The position numbers and the translations under genes were made by a program. This document shows, piece after piece, positions 13,001 through 22,444 of a stretch of 64,000 nucleotides of DNA. This DNA is from Maylandia zebra (taxonomy: Eukaryota; Chordata; Actinopteri; Cichliformes; Cichlidae), in contig NC_135169.1 in NCBI RefSeq assembly GCF_041146795.1, positions 13,707,852 to 13,771,851 on the forward strand, given 5' to 3'. How positions within the stretch are numbered: position 1 is the first letter of the stretch; each line of letters opens with the position of its first letter. Under the pieces are notes generated by a model that did no database searches, was not told the origin of the DNA, and saw nothing but the letters and a program-made list of their open reading frames with translations.

Positions 13001-16000
13001 GCATTAGTTATTCCATTTATTCTTAAATGGAAACAGAGATGCTGGATTGCTAACCCACTATTAAAACTCCTGTTTCTAAACGAGATGCTGAATGTGAACC
13101 AAGATTGTTCCAGATTACATTGACTTTTATTCAACACTGACTACCAATTTAGCTACTGAAGAATCATTTCATGGAAATGTGTGTTTAAATGTTCAGTCTA
13201 TTCTGTCTTGGAGGAAAACATTTTCATGAGTGTCGTGGATCTTTTTTCTCACAGTAATGAAAGGAAACCCTTGGATGAAGACCTGAAGGATATCATCCTC
13301 AGAGCTTTGCCATTAATTTCTGAAGACACTCAACAGTCATTGATTCATAAGCTGTTAAGTGATGGAGTGGAGTCTACCCAGGACCTAAAATTTGTCATTG
13401 AAGATGATATTGCTGACTTGCTGCCTCCCCTTCAATTACAGACACTCCTGGAAGCATTTAAAAATGGTAATGTTGACGTAAATACACTATTTTTTCTATA
13501 CAATGTTATAGTAGTATATCTGATAATTTCTAACAGCCTTTTTCTTAAAATATATATTCCCTGAACACTAAATCCGTCAGTACAGCGAAATGGTAAAATT
13601 GTACTGAAAGTTTTTAAAACTGTTTTTTACTTCTGTTAACTTATTTTGTCATTCTAACACTGCTGGTTTCCCCACTGAGTGCTACAGCCAAGTGTCTGTG
13701 TTTTTTACCAAAACCTTTTAATATGATGCAGCTCTTGATCCATCCATTATGTGATGTTTATCTGGGTTCACATCAGGGGCAGCAGTCTGAACCGGACCTG
13801 CATGAATGGGTCTTTAGTAGTGCTTAGACATTTATCTAACAAGCAAACGATCCTTGATTCAATCCCAGAAAGAGACACAAATCCCTTGGGAGCTCCAGGA
13901 ATAGAATCAGGATGAAAAATCTGCCAAATAAAACATCAACTACCTGTGTGGTGACCCTCTGTGGCTGAGGGAGCTTTTCACAGCGACTGCCAGCGACTTC
14001 CAGAGACTACTGGCAACCACCCTGTTGACTGTTAGATAGATGTCTAGGTTTTTCTGACCAAGGCCTTAGAGATATAATGAGTAACTTGGCTATTCAGAGG
14101 GGTATCTATCTGGATGGAGGCGCTACTCCGTTAAAAAAAAAAACAGTTAAGGGGGATTCATTATGTCTATGGAGCCTCAGATCCTAGGGAAAATCAGAAC
14201 CTTCTGGTGAGATTTTTGCTAGTATTTGTATTCTCATGTTCCTGGTTTGGTTGTTGATAAAAGGCTAGTGGGGTATTGTCTTCATTCTGGACACCAAAGT
14301 TTGTGAATATGATAACTTGGAAACAGGGTGACATAGGCGCATCTACTAAAAATCCTGGATTAGTTCAATTTCCAGTTAAATTGAACTCACCGTTAGAGGT
14401 CAAGTTTTCTGAAAACCTTAAGAATCCATAACTCAAGAACAAGGAGATGTAGGGTTTAGAAAATTATACCATAGGAGGAGGATACTGGGAGGCTCAGGGG
14501 TCGGACTGACGGTCGGCAGTATTTAAAAAAATATATATATTATTAACTTATTTTAAGCTCACCCTTGTATAAGAGACAATTGAGCTCACTGTGTGTTTTT
14601 TTCCCTTTCCTTTTCAGAGACAGACCTGGTTACTTTGGACCTGCCAGTGATTCCTTCCTCTAGCTCACTGCTCAGCAGTCCTGCAGCGTCACCTTGCTCC
14701 ACTTCATCTGGTGTACTCCCACTCTCAAATCAAGAACATGACAACTCAGAAAGCTGCGGGCAAACCACCCTTTTCAGAAAACATTGGGCAGAGACGTTCC
14801 AGGTGCCCTGGGACCTCATGCCAATGGAAATTCAAGCAGCGGTTGCTGAGGGCAAGAGACCATCCCCTGCAGCAAGGAGACAGATGGTTAGAATTTTAGC
14901 AGATGAGATGAGGAAACACGAGCTAAACCCAACACGTGCTCAGTGTGTAACCATCTGCCGAAACATTGTCCGTAAGTACCCTCAGAGCTTTGCTGATCTG
15001 TGTGACAACGGTCAGCTGCTGGAAGAGGATTACATCTCGCTTGTGATTCAAATCAAAAACCGAATTGATAACCTGAAACGGACCAGCAACTTTCGCCACA
15101 GCCGTTTGTCTGGAATGAAAAGAGGATCCACCAACAATTATGGCTGCGCCAGATTTGAGCCTGGCCTGCTGCCGGAGGAGACAAATGAAACAGTGGAGCG
15201 AAAACGCCAGCGACTGGAAGAAATTTACCATCAGGATGGCTCAAGCATGGTAGAAAAAGACGAAGTAAAAGAACTCATGAAAGTAACCTTCTACCTGCAG
15301 CGCCGCCAAATAAATGCACTCCCAGTACCGGCTATTAGAGATTTAAGGGGCCGATGGCCTTATCTTTTCACACACAATGGACTTTATACTCATTTCGAGC
15401 TGCTCACTGATATCAAAGTGCTTCGCACTCTTGAGGTTGCAATGGAGGAGTGTGGACCAACCATCCTGGAGGTCTTCAGCAAGTCCACTAATCCAGATAT
15501 CCAATCCATCCTCTCAGTGGGTCCAAAACTTGAACTATCCTTCTGCATCCTGCAACTTCTGATGGCTCACTTCTCCGAACCCCTCGGAGGACTGATTCTT
15601 TTTGCAAATGTGAGTTATTTTAGGGTTTTTGATTTCTTCAAAGGTGACACCTGTATCTGTTGTCTCTGTTATTGGGGAAGACAGCAGTTTTATTTGTTTC
15701 ATGTTTTTGTTAATTAATTTAGTCATAACTCTGTGTCCTAGGCAAATGCCACAGCAGCTGAATTACAGACGACACTCCAACTACCTGCAACTCCTCGACT
15801 GATACTCCTCGGTATGACATACATATTTATTTTTTGTTGTTATGATTAGGGATGGGTATCGTTTAGGTTTTATCCGATACCGGTGCCAAATCGGTACTTT
15901 TGAAACAGTGCCGGTGCTCAAACGGTGCTCAAACCGGTGCTTAAAGAATGGAGAACACAAAATTGGTCCAAAAACCTCTTATGTTCAGCTGGTTTTTTGT

Positions 16001-18557
16001 AAAAAGATAACAATGTTAGCCTTTTCTGCAGCTATGGGGCATATATGGTATCACTCTTGGCTGGAAGTAGTGCTTAAACAATGGAAAAAACACAAACTTT
16101 GTCCAAAAACCTCTCATGTTTAACTGTTTTCCACTTTTTCTTTGGTCATTTTAGCCTTTTTGGCCAGGGTGAAGGGAGTATCTGCCATCAAACAAGAGGA
16201 CAGCTGCATGTAGCTATGATGATGTTTGCTAGTTCACCTTACATGCATTAATGTAATAACGTGGTTAGCCTACTCAACGTAAATTACACACGAACAACAT
16301 TAAACTACTCACGCAGAGAAGAACGGCTGCTGCTGCCATCATCATCCGTCATCATTTCTGCTACACTGGCAGGGCTAGGGGCCAGGACTCTCCTCTTCGT
16401 GTTTTTGGGGGATGTTGCATAACAGGCAACCCACCCGCAGTAGATGCGCTCGGTGTGAGGTCTCGCAGCAAGCTATCAAATACGGCGCATTTCTCGGCTT
16501 TTAAAAAAACCGCTATGCGTCGCCTGGTGTTTCATCGGATTTGAGGTGTTATCTCCTTTGACAGCATCACAGTATCAGCTTAAAGCACTTGTTGCAGGCT
16601 GCTGAGTTTGCATATTTTGCTGTGAAGTACAGCCAGACTTTTGACCGCTTCGCCTTGGACATTTTTAATCTGTAGCTCTGCTCTAACTGAACGTACGTAC
16701 CTGGGCCCGCCTACTATCCTCGGAAACGTAAAATGATTGGCTAGAAGTGTATCACAGCTCAGGAAAAAAAAAGCACCGAAATAAAGCACCGAAATGTGCG
16801 CTGCTTTTCGGTCTGGTTACTACAGTTTATGTCAGAACCGGACACCGGTGCACATCCCTAGTTATGATTGCAAAAGCCAACAGCGTTAAGCATTAAGTGC
16901 TTCTTGAGAAGAAAAATAGCCTCACTATAATTTCATAACTCATGACTTATAATGTCATAACAAAGATTTATCTTATTACCCAAGAATCCTGTTACAACAG
17001 TGAACGTTCACCCGTTGCCAAATGCTAAAAGTCACAAGAAATTTAGTTCAACTTAAACCGAGATGAGTTAATGAGCCTTCAGTCGACCTAGAGGAGGTCA
17101 AATTTTAATTACCGGTTGCCTTTCCCCCCCCCATATTTTTCACCCTGTTTCACTGTTGGCTTCTTTCACTTGCCTTGTCTCTTTTGCACATTTTCCATGC
17201 AAACTGCAGTAATCGTCATCCAGTTAGGAAGTCACCAACAGGTCTCCAGAGACTGAAGCTTAAAACAAAAGGCAGAGTCATGCTGACGTTTTTTGGCACC
17301 TTCACAGATTGCAGGTTGTTCCTGATCTTGAATTAGAAAATGTTACCCTCACCTGTTTGTCTGCTGTAAAGCATAAATGTGGCACAACTCACATTCAATA
17401 TGATGATCACTGGAAGACACCAGCTCATAATTTTCTCCATAGCTCCTCTGATATTGGAGGACTCTGTCTGGGCAGTAGAAGTTTTAGCACCTTCAAGTGG
17501 TGAAGATTCTCCATTTCCATTTTCTATTTTATTATGATGAAAAAAACACAGGAGACTTTGTATAACTTGCAAATCAAAAAATTGTCAAAGTCAATAAATT
17601 AGAAGAAAATCATGTCTTAAAAAACAGCTTCTGCAACAAGCTACTCTTCAGCACCCCAAAGAAAACAAACACAACACAAAAACAAAGCTTATCTAGCTTG
17701 CTTTTGCAAGTTGTATGCCCAAAGTTCCCTGTAAATATATGTTCAGTCAACATGAACAATGTTTTATATATTGCCGAGTCATATACACTACACAATCATC
17801 GGCATATTAAAATTTTATTTTATGGGCGCGACTCCGGAAGCTGAAGTCACGCTGTGTGACTGGAAAATCTACAGCTTTATTTTCATGCCTAACTGCGAAA
17901 TTCTGGTCAGATACAGATGTTAAATGTTCTTGACAGGGTATGAGTGATGTACTTGATGGTTCTGTGTGTTTATTAACACATTTGCACTGAAGAAGTATAT
18001 TGAATAAATAAGCTCATTACCATTTCAGTACTAATGGTGGGATTTTATTTGGATCTTAAGCCGAATCACCGGAAAGCTCCATTCGCCGCTGGATGATCAG
18101 TCTTGAGGGGCACATCATTTGCGAGGGCATCCAGCCGACTTTTCTGTCCGGCCTCGCTGCTGTCTTTTCTACTTACTACATCTTCAATCTTCAGTATCAA
18201 GACGATGCTGCATGCACACTGGAATTCATTCAAAGGTTAGATGAGTACATTTTCCAGCTGTTAATTTGTGATGTGAGGTCTTTGTGCTAAAAGGCTTGCA
18301 AGAACCCGTTCCTGTGTCACTTTGGATCTGACCACACATTTGTTTTTTCCAGGCGATTGATTGGGATAAATCCCGACACAGGCACCAAAGTTCCACAAGG
18401 CAAATTCCCGTCAAAGGAGACTGGGAAGTTCACACAGGAAAAGACTTCGCCAGTCAACCCCCAAGTTTTAAAACTGTTAAAGAAACTAATGGATGTGAAC
18501 CCAGCTGTTTACACCCACACAACCATGTTTCCATCACTTCAGGGGACATCAAACTGA
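4004..18557 (+). CDS. Gene 1: four B-A repeat units joined to a SAMD3-like C-terminal module (5' partial)
   Basis: Fifteen exons close in one frame (1094 residues plus an incomplete first codon): 4004-4118, 4211-4344, 4477-4703, 4807-4921, 6657-6956, 7577-7803, 7921-8009, 8096-8196, 8802-9037, 9168-9256, 13255-13466, 14618-15609, 15742-15811, 18061-18235, 18353-18557. The first exon is acidic (EDEEYEYLEQEE) and is entered at phase 1, so at least one upstream exon lies outside the window. Four B-A units follow. Exon 13255 is a helical SAM-like domain (ALPLISED to LLEAFKN). Exon 14618 carries the SAMD3-like family core (WAETFQVPWDLMP, RKYPQSFADL, RWPYLFTHNGLYTHF), and the last exons give MISLEGHIICEGIQP and FNLQYQDDAACTLEFIQR, family hallmarks. 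Fish genomes carry many SAMD3-like genes of unknown function. No stops or frameshifts seen. Introns hold several hAT elements. A polyadenylation-like ATTAAA occurs near 19050. Confidence 0.86.
4211..4703 (+). repeat. B-A unit 1 (gene 1)
   Basis: Exon B (4211-4344; basic stretch KRRKKHGKRR, then DLKIRILENPNIEVLSN) and exon A (4477-4703; [31 protein letters not shown]). The acceptor at TTCCTTAG (4210) is chosen because the later one (TCAAACAG, 4228) would put a stop in frame. Confidence 0.85.
4807..6880 (+). repeat. B-A unit 2 (gene 1), with C and B fused in one exon
   Basis: Exon 4807-4921 runs straight from an acidic C-type stretch (EDADEDHEDLPSTE) into the B strand (NLRIRILEKRKINVLS), with no intron between. 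Exon A follows at 6657 ([18 protein letters not shown] to STLYIQ). The intron between them is enlarged by a hAT element at 5188-6267. A block of intron before A (about 6416-6474) repeats the block before unit 1 (about 4391-4450), showing recent tandem duplication. Confidence 0.83.
5188..6267. mobile_element. Non-autonomous hAT element, perfect 8-bp target duplication
   Basis: Ends are CAATGTTCCCTCTAA at 5188 and the complement TTAGAGGGAACATTG ending at 6267. Flanks carry identical GTCAGGAC at 5180-5187 and 6268-6275. 1080 bp, no transposase; a 99-codon open frame inside (5542-5841) has no recognisable domain. Inserted in a gene 1 intron. Confidence 0.93.
6857..7803 (+). repeat. B-A unit 3 (gene 1), B strand read through from unit 2
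   Basis: The B strand (RLKIRILEDPKIDKITN, about 6901-6953) is in the same exon as the A domain of unit 2; exon A of unit 3 is 7577-7803 ([31 protein letters not shown]). The C linker of unit 2 has shrunk to about QSLCPED, which is former intron sequence (see findings). Confidence 0.82.
7190..7552 (+). mobile_element. 3' end of an L2/CR1-group LINE
   Basis: About 7237-7316 translates to the C-terminal signature SLFELLPSGRRYKAI of fish L2-like LINEs, followed by an untranslated tail ending in GACATTCTGATTCTGACT. 5'-truncated; no visible target duplication. In the gene 1 intron before exon A3. Confidence 0.7.
8096..9037 (+). repeat. B-A unit 4 (gene 1)
   Basis: Exon B (8096-8196; HLKVHIVEDPQMDTIS) and exon A (8802-9037; [36 protein letters not shown]). 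It is preceded by a separate C exon (7921-8009) and followed by C exon 9168-9256 (DDVNKLDGAEDSSSFSEQ), which joins the SAM-like exon at phase 2. Confidence 0.84.
9345..9612 (-). mobile_element. tRNA-derived SINE, reverse orientation
   Basis: The reverse strand has a tRNA-like head: A-box region near 9585-9607 and B-box GGTTCGAACC at about 9553-9563, with a body ending in the GAGTACTCCAGGAGAGAAG region (9380-9400). No complete cloverleaf in the correct spacing is needed for, or claimed as, a functional tRNA. Confidence 0.65.
10100..11240. mobile_element. Nested non-autonomous hAT (TAGAGCTGGGTGATAT ends)
   Basis: Starts TAGAGCTGGGTGATAT, ends ATCGCCCAGCGCTA; target duplication GCTTACAG at 10092-10099 and 11241-11248 is perfect. 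1141 bp. Same family style as 40768-41994 and 32700-33115. Confidence 0.9.
11770..12040. repeat. Repeat flanked by inverted copies
   Basis: TACATTCTCGCCTGAAAATA near 11772 returns reversed near 12005-12033, flanking about 150 bp (11838-11985) containing the common fish repeat CTCATCCGAGAAGCTTCTTC. Part of the degenerate composite element. Confidence 0.55.
12749..12790. repeat. 18-bp perfect inverted repeat
   Basis: CACTGCTGATTAGCATGC (12749-12766) and its exact complement (12773-12790) around a 6-base centre. In a gene 1 intron; no further element visible. Confidence 0.85.
13467..14617. other. Gene 1 intron, no gene seen
   Basis: Between the SAM-like exon and the large SAMD3-like exon. No open frame or recognisable repeat end that I can support; only an A-run near 14132 and TA-rich sequence near 14520. 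Confidence 0.6.
15847..16860. mobile_element. Non-autonomous hAT (TAGGGATGGGTATCG ends)
   Basis: Starts TAGGGATGGGTATCG, ends CCGGTGCACATCCCTA, with perfect 8-bp target duplication GTTATGAT at 15839-15846 and 16861-16868. Repeated ACCGGTGC-like motifs near both ends. Lies in the gene 1 intron after exon 15742-15811. Confidence 0.92.
16861..18060. other. Remainder of gene 1 intron, nothing recognised
   Basis: Short open frames only (up to about 79 codons), none with splice context or known motifs. A C-run at 17126-17133. Confidence 0.5.
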
Positions 18558-19325
18558 CATTCATGTTTGTTTTCGTGGAGAAATCCGAATTTCTGGGGTC
18601 TGAAGAACCTCTTGGAGCAACGGCCGACACTTTGGAGCTTGCAGTGTAGTGGCTGGATATCCAGACCAGAACTTTGGGTCCCATGCACTGGTCATAGTCT
18701 ACATTGTCGGTTTTAAAGAGGTATGATGTCATCAGATTGTTTTGAGAGTGCACTTTGACTAGTGCATTTGTCTTTCATTCTTCATTCGGACTTGCTGCAT
18801 GCACCAAGTACCAGAAAAGTTTCTGGTGCCACAGATTCTGCAGACTGTTTATACAGATCACCCTTTGCCTTGCTTAAGACTTTGAAATGTGCAAATTCAA
18901 AGTGTGAAAGAAACAAGGAACAAATACAACTTTATGCTGTTTTCTTTGTTCGGGTTGACTTATGTTCCCCAATGCAAGCTGCTGTTTTCTAGCAGAAACT
19001 CTGAAGTACTATATTTTGTTTACTGTACACCTTTTTTTAAATTACTGTAATTAAAGTTACATTTCTGGGGTAAGATTTGGGCATTGTTTTACATTTCCTG
19101 TTTATCTTAGTTCATTGTTTACACACTGACTGCATAAAGGGCCATCTGCAGTACTATGTTTATTTACTATGCAGTACTATGTTTAGTACTATGTTTATTC
19201 AGTATGCCACAAAGTTCAAATCCTCTCAGAAGGGTTTGTACAACACGACAGTGATGCAAGCATGCCAAGTCAGCCAGTGGATTCAAACTGAGGATCTTAG
19301 TGGAATGAAAAAAAAAGTATATATA
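18558..19325 (+). other. Gene 1 3' flank, probable 3' UTR
   Basis: No coding signal. ATTAAA at about 19049 could serve as a polyadenylation signal. The stretch ends at the TA target site of the Tc1 element. Confidence 0.4.
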
Positions 19326-19628
19326 TACAGGGAGTGCAGAATTATTAGGCAAATGAGTATTTTGTCCACATCATCCTCTTCATGCATGTTGTCTTACTCC
19401 AAGCTGTATAGGCTCGAAAGCCTACTACCAATTAAGCATATTAGGTGATGTGCATCTCTGTAATGAGAAGGGGTGTGGTCTAATGACATCAACACCCTAT
19501 ATCAGGTGTGCGTAATTATTAGGCAACTTCCTTTCCTTTGGCAAAATGGGTCAAAAGAAGGACTTGACAGGCTCAGAAAAGTCAAAAATAGTGAGATATC
19601 TTGCAGAGGGATGCAGCAGTCTCAAAAT

Positions 19629-20922
19629 TAGTGATGGGCAGATGAAGCTTCATGAAGCACTGAAGCTTTTCATCAATTGGTTCACCCAAGCGCAAAGCTT
19701 CATGAAGCTTCATTTGCTCTAGCAGGACACCTACTGGACGTAAAAATATTAGTTGGCATGAATTTGAAGAGTGTGGCCTTTTGCACACAGCCTGTAAATG
19801 TCAACAACTAAAGGAGTGTGTAAAACATCTATATTGTAGTGATGCAGTACACTGTGTATATTTATACTGGCAGTATGGAAAATGATCATTTGGAAATGCT
19901 TAAAATGGAAATGATCATTTACTGTGAGGTGAGGTGTGGTTGGGGTGTGGACAGTGGTTGTCCTTTTGTAACGTTGAGGTATGGACAGCTACACACTGAG
20001 GCTTTGAGCCTCAGTCCTGCCTGTTCACATTTTATTCTGTAAAAACTACATTTTCACTGCTTTTATGACCTTTTTAGTGGGGAGAACATAGCTAGGATTA
20101 ATGATTTAACAAATCTTTTGAATCCTTTGTCCTCCACAATGCTAAATGGCTGGGAGTCCTCAATCACCATGCTAACCAGGTCTTCATCTATTTGAGATTG
20201 TTCTCCTGAGGAAAGACAATAAAGACAAAGCACAAATATAAATCACACACGTAACTTATTACAGTTGTATAATATTGTTATATCATTTAGTAACATTACT
20301 GCATGCTATATTATCATGACATTTGATGGCTCACCTGGTCTTGCTCCACAATCGGTGTTCCCCTTATTCTCATGCAAAGCTCTGTAGTGCCTAAGCATGG
20401 ATGAGGTGTTGTTGTTATATCCCAGCTCCCTGGCACATAGCAAACACTTCACCTTGTACAAAAGTAAAGACAGCTTAACATAAATTATATTGCACCATCA
20501 GTATTATGAAAATACATCTTCTGTAGAAATTTACATACCTTGTTGGGAGGAATAAAATCAAAATGTTCCCACACAGGGGAGGACATCCTCTTCTTCTTAG
20601 CTGGCTCCATTCTCTCCTGACTTTCTCTCCTCACTCTCATAAACCTCCAAACTGTCTCCAAACTCTCACTAACCACAACTCTCCATCAAACACCCACATT
20701 TTGAATGAAGTCTGAGGGGTTTATATTTCTGTCATAGCTCGCGGCAAAGTTCGAACCACTTCATGAACCAGTCACGTGGTACAGCCGGGCAGCGAGGCTT
20801 CGGACGTCATCATTTTCAGCCCCTCCCATAAATGAAGCATCGCGGATACGCGCATCGCGGAAACGCCCCCTCAATTACTCGACACAAGCTTCGAAGCCTC
20901 GATACAGAACGTCACATCACTA
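19629..20922 (-). mobile_element. hAT element inserted in the Tc1 transposase
   Basis: Starts TAGTGATGGGCAGATGAAGC, ends CGTCACATCACTA, with perfect target duplication CTCAAAAT at 19621-19628 and 20923-20930. 1294 bp. Carries only the front of a transposase gene on the minus strand, so it is an internal-deletion, non-autonomous copy. Confidence 0.94.
20080..20676 (-). pseudogene. N-terminal remnant of a hAT transposase (BED finger)
   Basis: Minus-strand exons: about 20676-20540 (KKKRMSSPVWEHFDFIPPNK), then about 20455-20335 (VKCLLCARELGY, SMLRHYRALHE: the two Cys and two His of a BED finger), then about 20205-20080 (DEDLVSMVIEDSQPFSIVED). The catalytic core and hATC region are missing, so only the DNA-binding front end remains. 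Confidence 0.75.
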
Positions 20923-22192
20923 CTCAAAATTGCAAAGCTTCTGCAGCGTGATCATCGAACAATCAAGCGTTTCATTCAAAATAGTCAACAGGGTCGCAAG
21001 AAGCGTGTGGAAAAACCAAGGCGCAAAATAACTGCCCATGAACTGAGAAAAGTCAAGCGTGCAGCTGCCAAGATGCCACTTGCCACCAGTTTGGCCATAT
21101 TTCAGAGCTGCAACATCACTGGAGTGCCCAAAAGCACAAGGTGTGCAATACTCAGAGACATGGCCAAGGTAAGAAAGGCTGAAAGACGACCACCACTGAA
21201 CAAGACACACAAGCTGAAACGTCAAGACTGGGCCAAGAAATATCTCAATACTGGTTTTTCTAAGGTTTTATGGACTGATGAAATGAGAGTGAGTCTTGAT
21301 GGGCCAGATGGATGGGCCCGTGGCTGGATTGGTAAAGGGCAGAGAGCTCCAGTCCGACTCAGACGCCAGCAAGGTGGAGGTGGAGTACTGGTTTGGGCTG
21401 GTATCATCAAAGATGAGCTTGTGGGGCCTTTTCGGGTTGAGGATGGAGTCAAGCTCAACTCCCAGTCCTACTGCCAGTTTCTGGAAGACACCTTCAAGCA
21501 GTGGTACAGGAAGAAGTCTGCATCCTTCAAGAAAAACATGATTTCCATGCAGGACAATGCTCCATCACAAGCGTCCAAGTACTCCACAGCGTGGCTGGCA
21601 AGAAAGGGTATAAAAGAAGAAAAACTAATGACATGGCCACCTCGTTCACCTGATCTGAACCCCATTGAGAACCTGTGGTCCATCATCAAATGTGAGATTT
21701 ACAAGGAGGGAAAACAGTACACCTCTCTGAACAGTGTCTGGGAGGCTGTGGTTGCTGCTGCACGCAATGTTGATGGTGAACAGATCAAAACACTGACAGA
21801 ATCCATGGATGGCAGGCTTTTGAGTGTCCTTGCAAAGAAAGGTGGCTATATTGGTCGCTGATTTGTTTTTCTTTTGTTTTTGAATGTCAGAAATGTATAT
21901 TTGTGAATGTGGAGATGTTATATTGGTTTCACTGGTAAAAATAAATAATTGAAATGGGTATATATTTGTTTTTTTGTTAAGTTGCCTAATAATTCTGCAC
22001 AGTAATAGTCACCTGCACACACAGATATCCCCCTAAAATAGCTAAAACTAAAAACAAACTAAAAACGACTTCCAAAAACATTCAGCTTTGATATTAATGA
22101 GTTTTTTGGGTTCATTGAGAACATGGTTGTTGTTCAATAATAAAATTATTCCTCAAAAATACAACTTGCCTAATAATTCTGCACTCCCTGTA

Positions 22193-22202
22193 TCTATCTA
22201 TC

Positions 22203-22271
<69 letters not shown>
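22193..22271. repeat. (GATA)n microsatellite with a reversed start
   Basis: Starts as TATC repeats, switches to GATA repeats at about 22204, so the first part can pair with the rest. Immediately right of the Tc1 element and upstream of gene 2. Confidence 0.92.
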
Positions 22272-22272
<1 letters not shown>

Positions 22273-22339
22273 CTGTCATGCTCCAGACGGGTTGTTGTTT
22301 TTTTTTATAGTAAATGTGTGTATACAGTGTTTCAGTCTG

Positions 22340-22444
22340 CTTTCTTTATAACGTTTCTCCCCGGACACATTTTGCGACAGCACAATAAGAACACCGTCCG
22401 GTCAGTGTCGTTCGCCTCTGAGACGGACCCGTGAAAACACACAC
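22340..22444 (+). promoter_or_regulatory. Gene 2 proximal promoter / 5' UTR, shared with gene 3
   Basis: TTTCTCCCCGGACACATT (22354) recurs as TTTCTCCCCGGACGCATT before gene 3 (29130), each about 80-90 bases before the first ATG. No TATA box seen. Conserved spacing and sequence suggest a duplicated promoter. Confidence 0.5.

Larger units (their letters stand above)
19546..21861 (+). pseudogene. Tc1-type transposase, interrupted only by a hAT insertion
   Basis: Start ATG at 19546 (MGQKKDLTGSEKSK), interrupted at 19628 by the hAT element, resuming at 20931 after the duplicated 8-bp target, stop at 21859. The two parts are in the same frame; together they correspond to 337 residues, the usual Tc1 length. 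N-terminal helix-turn-helix region (KIVRYLAEG, RTIKRFI). Catalytic triad: Asp in WTDEM, Asp in MQDNAPSQ, Glu in NPIENLW, with 37 residues between the second Asp and Glu, hence DD37E. As it stands it cannot make full transposase; a 284-residue downstream frame without the N-terminus survives from 21007. Confidence 0.92.
19328..22190 (+). mobile_element. Tc1/mariner element (DD37E) with IR/DR ends, split by a hAT
   Basis: Outer ends CAGGGAGTGCAGAATTATTA (19328) and its complement ending at 22190, flanked by TA on both sides (19326-19327, 22191-22192). Each end has a second inner copy (GTAATTATTAGGCAA at about 19511; TTGCCTAATAATTCTGCACA at about 21984), the direct-repeat-in-inverted-repeat layout of Sleeping-Beauty-like elements. 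Without the 1.3 kb hAT insert the element would be about 1.56 kb. Confidence 0.93.

Noticed and set aside
14923..15244. Minus-strand frames opposite the large SAMD3-like exon
   Set aside because: Antisense shadows of a well-supported exon.
22193..22271. CRISPR-like or other spaced repeat array
   Set aside because: Simple GATA microsatellite with no spacers; this is a vertebrate genome.
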